Of a stretch of 64,000 nt of DNA, positions 8,452 through 17,649 are shown piece by piece. The stretch is from Spirillospora albida (GTDB taxonomy: Bacteria; Actinomycetota; Actinomycetes; Streptosporangiales; Streptosporangiaceae). Positions within the stretch are counted from its first letter, which is position 1. Each line of letters starts with the position of its first letter. Under the pieces are notes generated by a model. That model ran no database searches. It saw only the letters and a list, made by a program, of their open reading frames with translations, and was not told where the DNA came from. Position numbers and translations under genes: made by a program. Location of the stretch: the NCBI RefSeq assembly GCF_000718255.1, contig NZ_JOFJ01000018.1, forward strand, positions 1 through 64,000, given 5' to 3'.

Positions 8452-9459
8452 TCACAACGTCGGGGGCAGGCCCAGCCATGGTTTGTCGGTCACGTCGAAT
8501 CCGGTGAGCTCGGCGATCCTCCCGTCGGGGATGTGCAGGACCGCGATGTTCAGCAAGCGGTATTCCGTGTCGTCGGGGGTGCGGAGGTACAGCGCGGCCG
8601 CAGGCATGCGGTTGACGGTCGTGGCGATGCAACGCCAGTCGTCCTTGCCGCGCTGGAAGAGCCCACCGGAGACCCAGCCGTCCACCGCGTCCTTGGCCGT
8701 GACGACCAAAGTGCCCGGATCGGGCAGCATCGTGAAGCGCAGGTCGGCGCGCAGCAGGGCCGTCAGCCCGTCGAGGTCGTTGCGCTCATGGGCGTCCATG
8801 TACGACTTCACCACGCCGCGTTCGGCGTTCGACAGCTCGTGCGTGGCAGGGCTCCGCCAGTCGAGGCGGCGGTCGGGCAGCTGCTCGCGCATCGTCACGC
8901 GCGCCCGCTGCAGTGCGCTGGTCACCGATGCGACGGTCAGCGCGAGGGCGTCGGCGGCCTTCGACGCCGGCCAGCCGAGGACGTCGCGCAGGATGAACAC
9001 CGCCCGCTGCCGCGGCGGCAGGTGCTGGACGGCGACGATGAACGCCAGCTCGATCGTCTCCCGCGCCACCACCGATTCCTGCGGGTCCTCCGGGAGCATC
9101 CGGTCCGGGTAGGGCTGCAGGTGACGCACTTCCGAGCCCGCGCCCGGCAGCTCGGCAGGGACGGGCGTGCGGTCGTTGCGCTTCTCCAGGAAGTCGAGGC
9201 AGGCGTTCGTCGCGATCCGGTACAGCCAGGTCCGCAGGGCGGCGCGGCCCTTGAACGACTCCCGCTTGTTCCACGCCCGCAGGAACGTCTCCTGCGTCAT
9301 GTCCTGGGCATCCTCGTAGTTCGCGAGCATCCGGTAGCAGTGCACCTGCAGCTCACGCCGGTAGCGCTCCGTGATGAGCGCGAACTGTGCCGTGCCATCT
9401 GAGCGGGCCGCCGCGATGAACGCGGCCTCGTCGTCGCCTGGCGGTCTGGCGGCGGTCAT
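8452..9459 (-). CDS. ECF sigma factor with SnoaL-like C-terminus (SigX5/TIGR02960 type)
   Basis: About 335 residues. Region 2 includes ELQVHCYRMLANYEDAQDMT and TWLYRIATNACLD. Region 4 includes HLPPRQRAVFILRDVLGWPA followed by a helix-turn-helix. A roughly 130-residue SnoaL/NTF2-like domain (from about 205) replaces an anti-sigma gene. The motif HLQPYPDRML between regions 2 and 4 is characteristic of the TIGR02960 group. In this class the C-terminal domain is thought to modulate activity in cis, consistent with no anti-sigma gene nearby. The ATG at 9459 is preferred over one at 9486 because AAAGGA stands nine bases ahead of it. Confidence 0.9.
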   Translation of the reverse strand: MTAARPPGDDEAAFIAAARSDGTAQFALITERYRRELQVHCYRMLANYEDAQDMTQETFLRAWNKRESFKGRAALRTWLYRIATNACLDFLEKRNDRTPVPAELPGAGSEVRHLQPYPDRMLPEDPQESVVARETIELAFIVAVQHLPPRQRAVFILRDVLGWPASKAADALALTVASVTSALQRARVTMREQLPDRRLDWRSPATHELSNAERGVVKSYMDAHERNDLDGLTALLRADLRFTMLPDPGTLVVTAKDAVDGWVSGGLFQRGKDDWRCIATTVNRMPAAALYLRTPDDTEYRLLNIAVLHIPDGRIAELTGFDVTDKPWLGLPPTL

Positions 9460-9479
9460 GGTCGTCCATCCTTTCGCGG

Positions 9480-9679
9480 GTGGCAAGGGGGCTACCAGAA
9501 CCGACGATGTGGCGGAGGATTCCTGAGCGGTGAGCCGCTGACACCGGGCGGTTCGTCAAGCCGGATGGGTCGGGCCGATCCATGTGGACGATGTTCCACA
9601 GCACGATGCAGGTGAGCACGGGACCCAACGCGGACAGTTGGCTCTCCATGCCGTGTGCCTTGACAGAATTTCTCGCCGT
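9480..9679 (-). pseudogene. C-terminal remnant of a Tn3-family transposase
   Basis: A minus-strand frame with no usable start reads MESQLSALGPVLTCIVLWN, then HMD. This matches the conserved Tn3-family transposase tail (QLxALGLVLNxIVLWNTxYMD). The following residues, including ILRHIVGSGS, resemble the usual RHI-GxxYSF end. Everything upstream of about 9680 is unrecognisable, so this is debris of a transposon, not an active gene. A serine-recombinase fragment at 48063 could derive from the same type of element. Confidence 0.65.
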
Positions 9680-9897
9680 GAGGGCGACTGGCGAAGGCGG
9701 AGTGGAGCTGTTGTTCCCGCAGCGATTCCGGTAGGTGGAGGCGAAGCGCCACCGGTGTCGGAGAAGTGTCGCGCGGCCATGGACGAGGCTTGGGCGCGGG
9801 TGACCTACCGGCACCATGCGCTGCGGATGGTGCCGGGAGCCGCGCCGCTCGGACCTTCGGTCACGCCGGACGCCGCCCGCCGGGTGGGATCGGGCGA

Positions 9898-10260
9898 TCA
9901 GGCATCGAGGCGCTGCGGCCCGGGGCCGACCTCGCGGACGACGGTGTAGGTGGGAGCCCCGGTCATGCGGGGCTTGGCCTCCCCGGACAGGCCCTTCAGT
10001 GCCGTGTCGATGGCTGCCATCCGGCCGTCGGTGTCGGAGGTCTCCACGAAATGGCGGTAGTCCGCCTCGCTCGCCCAGTGCACGATGTTGTAGACGCGGC
10101 TGCCGTCGGTGCTCACATGGAAACGGGCCGAGCGGTAGCCGGGATGGAAGCGCACCCACCGCTCCTGGATCGCCGCGAACGCCTTCACGAGCTCGCGCTG
10201 CGTGTCAGGGCCGTCGACGGTGTAGTCGATGATCGAATAGAAACCGGGATCCGTGCTCAC
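9898..10260 (-). CDS. Antibiotic biosynthesis monooxygenase (ABM) fold protein
   Basis: This 120-residue dimeric alpha/beta-barrel type protein contains FYSIIDYTVDGPDTQRELV, then RWVRFHPGYRSARFHVSTDG, then VYNIVHWASEADYRHFVE, the usual ABM strand-helix pattern. Family members act as cofactor-free oxygenases or as heme- or quinone-handling proteins, and the role here is not evident. The GTG at 10260 is chosen because GAGGAG lies seven to eight bases upstream. A longer in-frame start at 10335 would add a low-complexity leader. It stands apart from other biosynthetic genes. Confidence 0.85.
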   Translation of the reverse strand: MSTDPGFYSIIDYTVDGPDTQRELVKAFAAIQERWVRFHPGYRSARFHVSTDGSRVYNIVHWASEADYRHFVETSDTDGRMAAIDTALKGLSGEAKPRMTGAPTYTVVREVGPGPQRLDA

Positions 10261-10572
10261 GGACACACTCCTCAAGGTCGGACGAGGCAACGCCCCCGGG
10301 CCGCATCCTGCAATCTCAACCGCAGTTGAGGTCAATGCCCGCGCGGGCCGACGCTTCTTCCGGCTGGATCGGGACGAGCGCCGGGCGCGCGGCGGAGTCC
10401 CGCGGTCATGTTGGGTTGGGTGTGCAGTGGGGCACCGTGCGGGTGCTGGGGGTCGTCCGGGTGGACTCGGATCGACGACTTTGGTCGGTGGGAGGTGGCC
10501 TGGTGGCCGTCGTGGTCAGGGGGGTGGAGGGGCGAGCCTTCGGATGGGACGACCGTCTGGAGGGTTGCTTTG
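10261..10572. other. Intergenic region
   Basis: This stretch separates the divergent ABM-fold gene and the frameshifted membrane protein. Open frames here are short and G-rich on the plus strand. I see no palindromic operator or credible gene. Confidence 0.35.
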
Positions 10573-11614
10573 TTGGATACGTCATCGGGTGCGCGGTCGG
10601 AGAAACGTGGATGGCCGGTCGCCGGGTTGGTGCTCGGGCTGGTCGTGGTGTCGCCGTTGTTCGCCGAGTCGCTGGCGGGTTATGACAGCACCACGGGGGA
10701 TCCTGCGGCGCTGCTGGGCGGGCTGCTGTTCTTTGGTCCGCTGTACGGGTGTCCGGCGTTGCTCATCCGGGAGATCGCGCGGCGGTTCCGGGTGGGGTGG
10801 GGCGGGATCGCGGTGTTGTCGGCGGGGTTCGGGGTGCTCCAGGCGGGTGTCATCGACCAGAGCATGTTCGTTCTGACCTACCGCGACATCCCCTATTGGG
10901 ACGACATGGTGCGGCCCACGCTGATCGAACCGCTGGGGTTCGCCGGTTACACCGCCATGGTGTTCATCGGCGGGCACGTGGTCTGGAGCTTCTGCACCCC
11001 GATCGTGCTGGTCGAGTCGTTGGGCGGGGCGCGGGCAAGGGTGCCGTGGCTGCGTTGGCGGGGGCTGATCGTGGCGGGGGTTCTCTACCTGGCGGTGGCC
11101 GCTCTGATCCTGGTCGACCACCTGCGCACTCAGGTCGACCACGCCTCGGGAGCACAGGTGGGCGGCGCTCTGACGGTGGTGGTGGTGCTGTTCGCGGGGG
11201 CGCTGACGCTGGGGCGCGAGCGCGGCGCGTCGCGGGGCGACCTGGCGGTGCCCTCTGTCCGGGTGGTGGGCCTGCTCAGCCTGGTGGCCGCGCTCGGCTT
11301 CAACTTCGTCCCGTACAGCTGGCCCGGAGTCGCCGGGGGGATGGCGCTGGCCGTCCTGGCTGCCGGCGATGCTGGTCGGCTCTCGCTCGGCACGCTGGAC
11401 CGAGCGCCATGTCGTCGCGGTGGCCGGAGGGGCGGTGCTGGCCAGAGCCGTCACGGCGTTCTTCGCCACCCCGCTCGGTGACGTTTCAGCGGTCAGGCAG
11501 TACGCGCACAACACGGTGTTCCTGCTGGGCTCCCTCGCGCTGATCATCTGGGCCGCGCACCGCGCCGCCGGTCACCGAGCCGCCCCGGCGGGTTGCGAGC
11601 CTTCGCCAAGGTGA
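10573..11614 (+). pseudogene. Multi-pass membrane protein with a frameshift
   Basis: From a TTG at 10573 with GGAGGG eight bases ahead, the frame encodes a polytopic membrane protein with helices such as WPVAGLVLGLVVVSPLF, ALLGGLLFFGPLYG and VVVVLFAGALTL. Near 11355-11375 the hydrophobic reading moves to another frame (AMLVGSRSARWTERHVVAVA, then VFLLGSLALIIWAA), ending at 11614. Together the two frames give about 345 residues and 8-10 helices. No family is recognised. A genuine mutation or an assembly error in a G-rich tract are equally possible. Confidence 0.65.
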
Positions 11615-11697
11615 GGCCCGAACCGGCTCAGGCCGGCGGAGGGCGGGAAGGGTGTCTTGTGCCTGTTCGGGCGGGTATGACGTGACCTGACCGGGGG

Positions 11698-13827
11698 GTG
11701 AGGTTCGTGGGCACGGTTGATCGGGTGGCCGGTGACCGGGCGCACGTCGTCCCGGAGTTGGGGTGCCGGCCGAGCTTCCTGGCGGCTCTGCTGGACAATC
11801 TGGAAGACGCCGTGATCGCATGTGACGCCGAAGGGCGTCTGGTGTACCTCAACGAGCCGATGCGCCAGATCGTGCGGGCGGCGGAGTTGCCGGAGACGTC
11901 GCACGGCTGGTCCCGGGACTGGGGCCTGTTCGCCCCGGACGGGCGGCGAAGGCTGGAGGCGGAAGAAGTGCCGCTGGCCAGGGCCCTGGCCGGGGAGCAG
12001 ATCACCGGGCAGGAAGTGGTGATCCGCCCGCCGGACGGAGCGGCCCGCCGGTACGCCATCAACGCTCAGCCGATCATCGACACCGATGGGCGGCGGCTGG
12101 GCGCGGTGGCCGTCGGGCACGAGATCACGGCCGCTCACCGCACGGCGGTGCTGCGCGCCGTCCAGCACGCCGTCACCGATGTGGTGGCCCAGGACGGCGG
12201 CGCCGCCGCCACGGCCCGCGGTGTGCTGGGGGCGGTCGCCGGTGTGCTGGGGTGGTGCTGCGGCGAGTACTGGCGGACCGACCCGGCGACCGCCACCATC
12301 ACCCGGACCGCGTGCTGGATCAGACCGAACTCGGACCTGTCGCGGTTCACCGGCTCGCAACCGCTCACCTTCTCCCGCGGCCAGGGGCTGCCGGGGCGGG
12401 TGTGGGCCACCGGCCGCCAGATCTGGACCCGGGACCTGACCGCCGACGACCGCGGCCTGGTCCGCGCCCGGCAGGCTCGGCAGGCCGGCCTGCACGCGGC
12501 CATCGGCCTTCCGGTCCATCGCGGCGGCGCCGGGCCCGTCGAGGGCGTGCTGGCCTTCTTCAACGATCAGATCCTGTCCGTGGACGAGGATCTGGTGGAT
12601 CTGCTGGAGGGCGTCTGCGCGCGCGTGGGTCAGTACATGGACCGGCACCGCGCCGACGAGCTGGCCCACGAGCTGGCCGTCAGCCGTGACCGCTTCGACC
12701 AGGTCATCGCTCAGCTCGACGACTTCATCTGGGTGTCGGAGCTCACCGCGGCGGGCCGGCTGCGTTCGATGTACCGATCCCCGAACTCCGCCGGGATCAT
12801 GGGTGAGCAGATCGACCCCGACGACGACTTCACCCGCTACGTCCATCCCGACGACCGGCCGGTCTTCCAGGAATTCACCGCCGCCCTGGGCACCGGGGAG
12901 CCCGCCCAGGCCGAGTACAGAGTCATCGGCGTCGACGGCGTCACCCGGTGGATCTGGTCACGCGCCACGCCTCGCCGCGACGGGGCACGGCTGCTGGTCG
13001 ACGGGATCTCCACCGACATCACCGAACGGCACGTCCTGGCCGACGAACGCGAACACACCCTGGCCCAGCAGCGCGAGCAGGTGCGCCGGCTCCGTCAGTT
13101 GGACGCGATGAAGGACGAGCTGATGGCGATGGTCAGCCATGAACTGCGCAACCCCATCGGCGTCATCCGGGGCTATACCGAGATGCTCAGCGAGGCGAGC
13201 GACCTGCCCGCCGAGTACTCCACCTTCGTCGAGGTCATCAACCGCAAGAGCGAACACCTGCAGCGCCTGGTCGACGACCTGCTGGACCTGGCCCGCCTGG
13301 AGGCAGGCATCGTGTCCGTCGACGCCCGCACCGTGGGACTGACCCGCCTGATCGACCAGGCCGTCGACGACCATCGGGCCGCCGCCGCCGACAACGACCT
13401 CACCCTGACCACCGAACTGCCCTCCCGCCTGCACGTCCACGCCGACCCCGTCCGGCTGCGCCAGGTCCTGGACAACCTGCTGTCCAACGCCGTCAAATAC
13501 ACCCCCGCCGGCGGCGCCGTCACCCTCACCGCCGCCCCCGCCTGCACCCGCTCCACCGGCAACAGCGACGTCATCGTGACCATCGCCGACACCGGCATCG
13601 GCATCCCGCCCGACCAGTACGACCAGCTCTTCCAGCGCTTCTTCCGCTCCACCACCGCCACCGAAGCCGGCATCAAGGGCACCGGCCTCGGCCTGGCCAT
13701 CACCAAAGCGATCATCACCGCGCACGGCGGCGCCATCACCGCCGCCCCCCGCCCCGGCGGCGGCACCGTCTTCACCATCTACCTGCCCACCGAAGCCCCC
13801 ACCCGCGAACACCCGCGACAGCGGTGA
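11698..13827 (+). CDS. PAS-GAF-PAS sensor histidine kinase
   Basis: The 709-residue soluble kinase has a PAS domain (about 22-140, with AVIACDAEGRLVYLN), a GAF domain (about 150-315) and a second PAS/PAC (about 335-445, ending LLVDGISTDITER). A short coiled coil, HisKA with MVSHELRNPIG (about 475-545) and HATPase_c follow, with NLLSNAVKYTPAGG, DTGIGIPP and GTGLGLA. All catalytic boxes are present. No membrane segment is seen, so it senses a cytoplasmic cue. No response-regulator gene is adjacent. The GTG at 11698 is used; a GTG at 11707 is an alternative. Confidence 0.92.
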   Translation: MRFVGTVDRVAGDRAHVVPELGCRPSFLAALLDNLEDAVIACDAEGRLVYLNEPMRQIVRAAELPETSHGWSRDWGLFAPDGRRRLEAEEVPLARALAGEQITGQEVVIRPPDGAARRYAINAQPIIDTDGRRLGAVAVGHEITAAHRTAVLRAVQHAVTDVVAQDGGAAATARGVLGAVAGVLGWCCGEYWRTDPATATITRTACWIRPNSDLSRFTGSQPLTFSRGQGLPGRVWATGRQIWTRDLTADDRGLVRARQARQAGLHAAIGLPVHRGGAGPVEGVLAFFNDQILSVDEDLVDLLEGVCARVGQYMDRHRADELAHELAVSRDRFDQVIAQLDDFIWVSELTAAGRLRSMYRSPNSAGIMGEQIDPDDDFTRYVHPDDRPVFQEFTAALGTGEPAQAEYRVIGVDGVTRWIWSRATPRRDGARLLVDGISTDITERHVLADEREHTLAQQREQVRRLRQLDAMKDELMAMVSHELRNPIGVIRGYTEMLSEASDLPAEYSTFVEVINRKSEHLQRLVDDLLDLARLEAGIVSVDARTVGLTRLIDQAVDDHRAAAADNDLTLTTELPSRLHVHADPVRLRQVLDNLLSNAVKYTPAGGAVTLTAAPACTRSTGNSDVIVTIADTGIGIPPDQYDQLFQRFFRSTTATEAGIKGTGLGLAITKAIITAHGGAITAAPRPGGGTVFTIYLPTEAPTREHPRQR

Positions 13828-13913
13828 TACCTGCCGATGTGCGCGAGGGCGAGGGGCCAGGATGAGACCTGGGGGACCGGAGGCCAGGGGCCGGTGTTCC
13901 CGCTCCCGGGTTC

Positions 13914-14924
13914 TCAGGACATGTCGAAGACGAGGCGGGCGGGGACCCGGCCGGCGAGCACCTCGGCGAAGCACTCGTTGACGTCCTCCAGGGCGCGCGA
14001 CTCCGCGACGACCCGGGTGCGTCCCCGCGCGTGCAGATCGAAGCAGTCGGCGAGGTCGTTGCGGTTCCCGACGAGCGACCCCATCACCGAGATGCCGCGC
14101 AGGACGGTCTCGAAGACGGGCAGCTCGAGCCGGTTGTCCGCCGGCAGGCCCACGAGGACGAGCCGTCCGGTGGGGTTCAGGGCCGCGTGAGCCGCCCGCA
14201 TGGCCGCGGGGGAGGGGACGGTGACCAGGGCGATGTCGACCCCGCCGAGGCTCTCCAGCTGCTCGGCCTGCCCGCTGCGGGCGTCGATGGTGTGGTCGGC
14301 CCCGAGGTCGCGGGCGAGCTGCAACTTCTCGTCCTCGACGTCGACGGCCACGGACGTGCACCCGAAGACGTTGGCGTACTGGAGCCCGAGGTGGCCCAGT
14401 CCGCCGATGCCGACGACCATCACGGTCTCGTTCGGCTGCGGGTGCGCCGCCTTCAGCGCCTTGTAGGTCGTGACGCCGGCGCAGGTGAGCGGGGCCGCGT
14501 CGAAGGAGCTGACACCGTCGGGCACCTTCACGGCGTGGCTGGCGTACGCGAGGGTGAACTGGGCGTAGCTGCCGTCCATCGTGTAGCCCATGTACGCGGG
14601 GGCGATGCAGTAGGTCTCCTCGCCCTTGATGCAGTAGCGGCACTGGCCGCAGGCGTGCCCGAGCCACGGCAGGGCGACACGGTCCTCCTCGCGGAGCGGT
14701 TCGGCGCCGTCCCCGACCGCGACGACCCTGCCGACGCCCTCGTGGCCGGGGATGAGGGGCATCTTCGGTTTGACGGGCCAGTCGCCGTTGGCCGCGTGGA
14801 TGTCGGTGTGGCAGAGCCCGGCGGTCTCGATCTGGACGACGATCTGGCCGGGGCCCGGCTCCGGGACCGGGACGTCACGGATCTCCAGGCGTGCTCCGAG
14901 CTCGGGGACGACAGCGGCTTTCAT
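13914..14924 (-). CDS. Zinc-dependent alcohol dehydrogenase (AdhP-like)
   Basis: This 336-residue medium-chain dehydrogenase has the catalytic-zinc ligands in AGLCHTDIHAA and GHEGVG. The structural-zinc cysteines are in CGQCRYCIKGEETYC and the NAD-binding loop is VVGIGGLGHLGLQYA. It should oxidise primary alcohols or reduce aldehydes with NAD(H). The ATG at 14924 follows AAAGGAG by six bases and gives the family start MKAAVVPE. The 12-residue upstream extension is not favoured. It converges with the upstream kinase and has no operon partners. Confidence 0.95.
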   Translation of the reverse strand: MKAAVVPELGARLEIRDVPVPEPGPGQIVVQIETAGLCHTDIHAANGDWPVKPKMPLIPGHEGVGRVVAVGDGAEPLREEDRVALPWLGHACGQCRYCIKGEETYCIAPAYMGYTMDGSYAQFTLAYASHAVKVPDGVSSFDAAPLTCAGVTTYKALKAAHPQPNETVMVVGIGGLGHLGLQYANVFGCTSVAVDVEDEKLQLARDLGADHTIDARSGQAEQLESLGGVDIALVTVPSPAAMRAAHAALNPTGRLVLVGLPADNRLELPVFETVLRGISVMGSLVGNRNDLADCFDLHARGRTRVVAESRALEDVNECFAEVLAGRVPARLVFDMS

Positions 14925-15143
14925 GGAACTCCTTTTGTGGTGATGGGCCCCACGCCGCACTCCGGTGGAGCAGAGCGGCGTGGGCGCGGCGGCTGCGGGA
15001 CATCGGGCCAGGCCGCGATGCCACCGCTTCGCGGCGATACCCGAGGACCCACGCGATCAATCTCTCGCCTCGGAGGTCCCTCGCGGTAGGGCCGAAGCGA
15101 TCAAGGTTCGCGGGCCGTTCGTCCTGATTCCCGGCCGCCCGCG

Positions 15144-16007
15144 TCACGCGAGACGGCGCCAGGCGTCGTAGTGGTGCACGGCCAGCCCGGCGTAGGCGGT
15201 GTAGCGGGCCGCCTCGTCGTCCACGGTGCTCATCACCTGGTTCAGGGAGGCGGTGCCCTCCTCGAAGAAGGTGCAGTGGGGGCAGTCGGGCAGTTGTTCG
15301 GTCTCGACGGCGAGACGTACCGGCTTGCCGGCGTACTGCCCCCGGATCAGCATGTCCTTGCCCACGTCCATGAGCGAGTTCGGGCCGGTGGCGGTATCGC
15401 GGTAGCTCATGACGGTCACCGCGCCGACCCGGGCCAGGACGCGGTCGGCCAGGGTGGACGTGCCGACCGGGATCGTCCCGTACCAGAACGGCACATCGGC
15501 CTCCAGCGGCCGGGCGTCATCGTTCTCCAGTGCCTTGAGGACGCCGAGGAACGCATGAACCGTCCCGGAGCGGTCGATGTTCCAGGCCGGGAGCGCGTAG
15601 GGCTCGATGTCCACGTGGGTACGGGAGAACAGTCCCGTGGCCAGGGCGCCGCGCTGCCAGGCCAGGGCCGCGGCGGTGTCGAAGGTCCAGCCTGGATCCC
15701 CGCCCAGTGCCGACAGCCTGATGCGGGCGGCGTCGGCGAGGGTCTTGAGCTCGCGCAGCCTCGGCAGGTCGTCGCCGGCCGCCACGCCGGACGGCACATG
15801 GGCGAAGATCTCCTCCACTCCCCGGGCCGTCGCCCACTCGACCACGGCGGCCGGATCGGCCCGGCTCCACAACCACATCGCCCGCGGGGCCGTCGCGGCG
15901 TGCGCCCGCCCGTCCGGTACCCCTGTCAGTGCGGTCGCCAGTACGCAGGCGACCAGCGCCAGTCCCTTCCCGCGGCCGACCCATGGCCGCACCGGCCCTT
16001 CACTCAT
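15144..16007 (-). CDS. Secreted protein, possible TIM-barrel glycosidase-like
   Basis: The 287-residue product has a basic start and a hydrophobic segment, GLALVACVLATALTGV, ending in the signal-peptidase-like site AHAATA, so it is exported. The mature part contains WLWSRADPAAVVEWA near the start, then THVDIEPYALPAW, then AVTVMSYRDTATG and a late AGLAVHHYDAW. Alternating beta/alpha segments with acidic residues at strand ends recall glycosyl-hydrolase-like barrels. The paired Asp/Glu in DIEP fit that idea. I cannot name the substrate, and the call rests on pattern only. Confidence 0.7.
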   Translation of the reverse strand: MSEGPVRPWVGRGKGLALVACVLATALTGVPDGRAHAATAPRAMWLWSRADPAAVVEWATARGVEEIFAHVPSGVAAGDDLPRLRELKTLADAARIRLSALGGDPGWTFDTAAALAWQRGALATGLFSRTHVDIEPYALPAWNIDRSGTVHAFLGVLKALENDDARPLEADVPFWYGTIPVGTSTLADRVLARVGAVTVMSYRDTATGPNSLMDVGKDMLIRGQYAGKPVRLAVETEQLPDCPHCTFFEEGTASLNQVMSTVDDEAARYTAYAGLAVHHYDAWRRLA

Positions 16008-16299
16008 CGCGGTCTCCCCGATCGATCGCCGCCCTGCTCAACGGTTGGAATCTTCCTTCGGTCATTCCCTCACCGCGGTGAACATTCTCCGTGGTGTCTT
16101 CGGCCGGACCGGGGGACGAGATGCGCGCCCCGGGTCGCGGTGATGGCCATGTGTAGTTTTGTAGTGACAGAGAGTAGATTGTATGGGTTGGTTCGCGGTG
16201 ATCGTCGAGCCGTGGCGGTGCCTTCGCCGCGACCGGTCAGGGCCGTCTCCCTGTCCGCCGCCGGCGCCGGGAGCGGGAAGGGTCCGGAGGGGAGCGGAT

Positions 16300-17619
16300 G
16301 TGAGCGACAAGGCCCTGCTGCCGAGCATGCGGGTGGATGATCTTCTGGAGGAGCTGCAGGGTCGGCTGGACGCCTTCAAGTTCGCCCGGGACCGGGTGCA
16401 CGCGCTGCTGGAGGCCGTCGTCTCGATCGGTGATCTGGATCTGGAGACGGTGCTGCGGCGGATCATCGAGTCGGCCACGCGGCTGGTCGACGCGCGCTAC
16501 GGCGCGCTCGGCGTGATCGGTGAGGGCGGCACGCTCAAGCGGTTCATCACGGTGGGGATGAACCAGGAGGAGATCGCGGCGGTCGACCACTGGCCGCACG
16601 GGCTCGGGCTGCTCGGCCTGCTGATCAAGGAGCCGCAGACGCTGCGGCTGTCCGAGATCTCCGATCATCCGGCCTCCTACGGCTTCCCCGAGGGGCATCC
16701 GCCGATGCGCGGTTTCCTGGGCGTGCCCATCCGCGTGCGCGAAGAGGTTTTCGGCAACCTGTACCTGACCGAGAAGGCCGGCGGCGCGGACTTCGGTGAG
16801 GAGGACGAGGCCGTGGTCACCGCGCTGGCCGCCGCCGCGGGCGTGGCGATCGACAACGCCCGGCTGTACGACGAGACGCGGCGGCGCGAGGCCGAACTGC
16901 ACGTGTTCGCCGGCGTCGTCGCCCACGACCTCCAGCGGCCGCTCAGCGTGATGCGCGGTTTCACCGAGCTGGTGCACGACGACCTGACCGGCCGGTCCGG
17001 CCAGGAGGACAACGTCGACTACCTGGAACGGGTGCTGAAGGCGACCTCCCAGATGAGCGTCCTGATCAACGACCTGCTCACCTACGCCACGGCCCGCGAC
17101 GCCCAGCTCACGCCGATCACGATCGACGCGGCGCGACTGGTGCGGGAGATCGTCGATGAGCACATGTCCGCGGTCCGCGCCGAGCCGGCGGCCGCGACAC
17201 CGGAGATCTACATCGGGTCGCTGCCGGCCGTCCACACCGACTACGCCCTGACATGCCAGCTGTTCAACAACCTGATCGGCAACGCGATCAAGTACACCCC
17301 GCACGGCCGGTCGGCCCGCGTGGACATCACCGGCGAACCGAGCGGTGAGGGCTGGGTGCGCATCATGGTCGCCGATCGCGGCATCGGCATCCCGCCCGGC
17401 CACCACGACAAGATCTTCAACAGCTTCCACCGCGCCGCCATCGACTATGCCGGCACCGGCCTGGGCCTGGCGATCTGCCAGCAGATCGTCCAGCGCCACG
17501 GAGGCACCATCACCGCGGGCGACAACCCCGGCGGCGGGGCGCGCTTCCTCTTCACCCTCCCCGCGCCGCCCCCCGGCGAGGAACCTACGAGTTTCCCCGG
17601 CGAGGAGTGCGCGGACTGA
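16300..17619 (+). CDS. GAF sensor histidine kinase
   Basis: This 439-residue kinase has an N-terminal helix, a GAF domain (about 35-190, with YGALGVIGEGGTLKRFITVG and MRGFLGVPIRVREEVFGNLY) and HisKA with VVAHDLQRPLSVMRGF. HATPase_c carries NLIGNAIKYTPHG, DRGIGIPPG and GTGLGLAICQQI. The His box AHDLQRPL is the phytochrome-like variant. GTG at 16300 has GGAGGGGAG just ahead and removes an unlikely Arg/Pro-rich leader. It converges, 30 bp away, with another kinase. The whole pair is duplicated at 51.9-55.9 kb with a different sensor on this partner. Confidence 0.92.
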   Translation: MSDKALLPSMRVDDLLEELQGRLDAFKFARDRVHALLEAVVSIGDLDLETVLRRIIESATRLVDARYGALGVIGEGGTLKRFITVGMNQEEIAAVDHWPHGLGLLGLLIKEPQTLRLSEISDHPASYGFPEGHPPMRGFLGVPIRVREEVFGNLYLTEKAGGADFGEEDEAVVTALAAAAGVAIDNARLYDETRRREAELHVFAGVVAHDLQRPLSVMRGFTELVHDDLTGRSGQEDNVDYLERVLKATSQMSVLINDLLTYATARDAQLTPITIDAARLVREIVDEHMSAVRAEPAAATPEIYIGSLPAVHTDYALTCQLFNNLIGNAIKYTPHGRSARVDITGEPSGEGWVRIMVADRGIGIPPGHHDKIFNSFHRAAIDYAGTGLGLAICQQIVQRHGGTITAGDNPGGGARFLFTLPAPPPGEEPTSFPGEECAD

Positions 17620-17649
17620 GCTCCGCAAGGCGTCCCACGAGCCGCGGGA

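Noticed and set aside
8452..9459. ECF sigma factor as the output of the stressosome operon
   Set aside because: Its type carries a built-in SnoaL-like domain and is not known to be controlled by RsbW-type anti-sigma factors. It is also 14 kb away.
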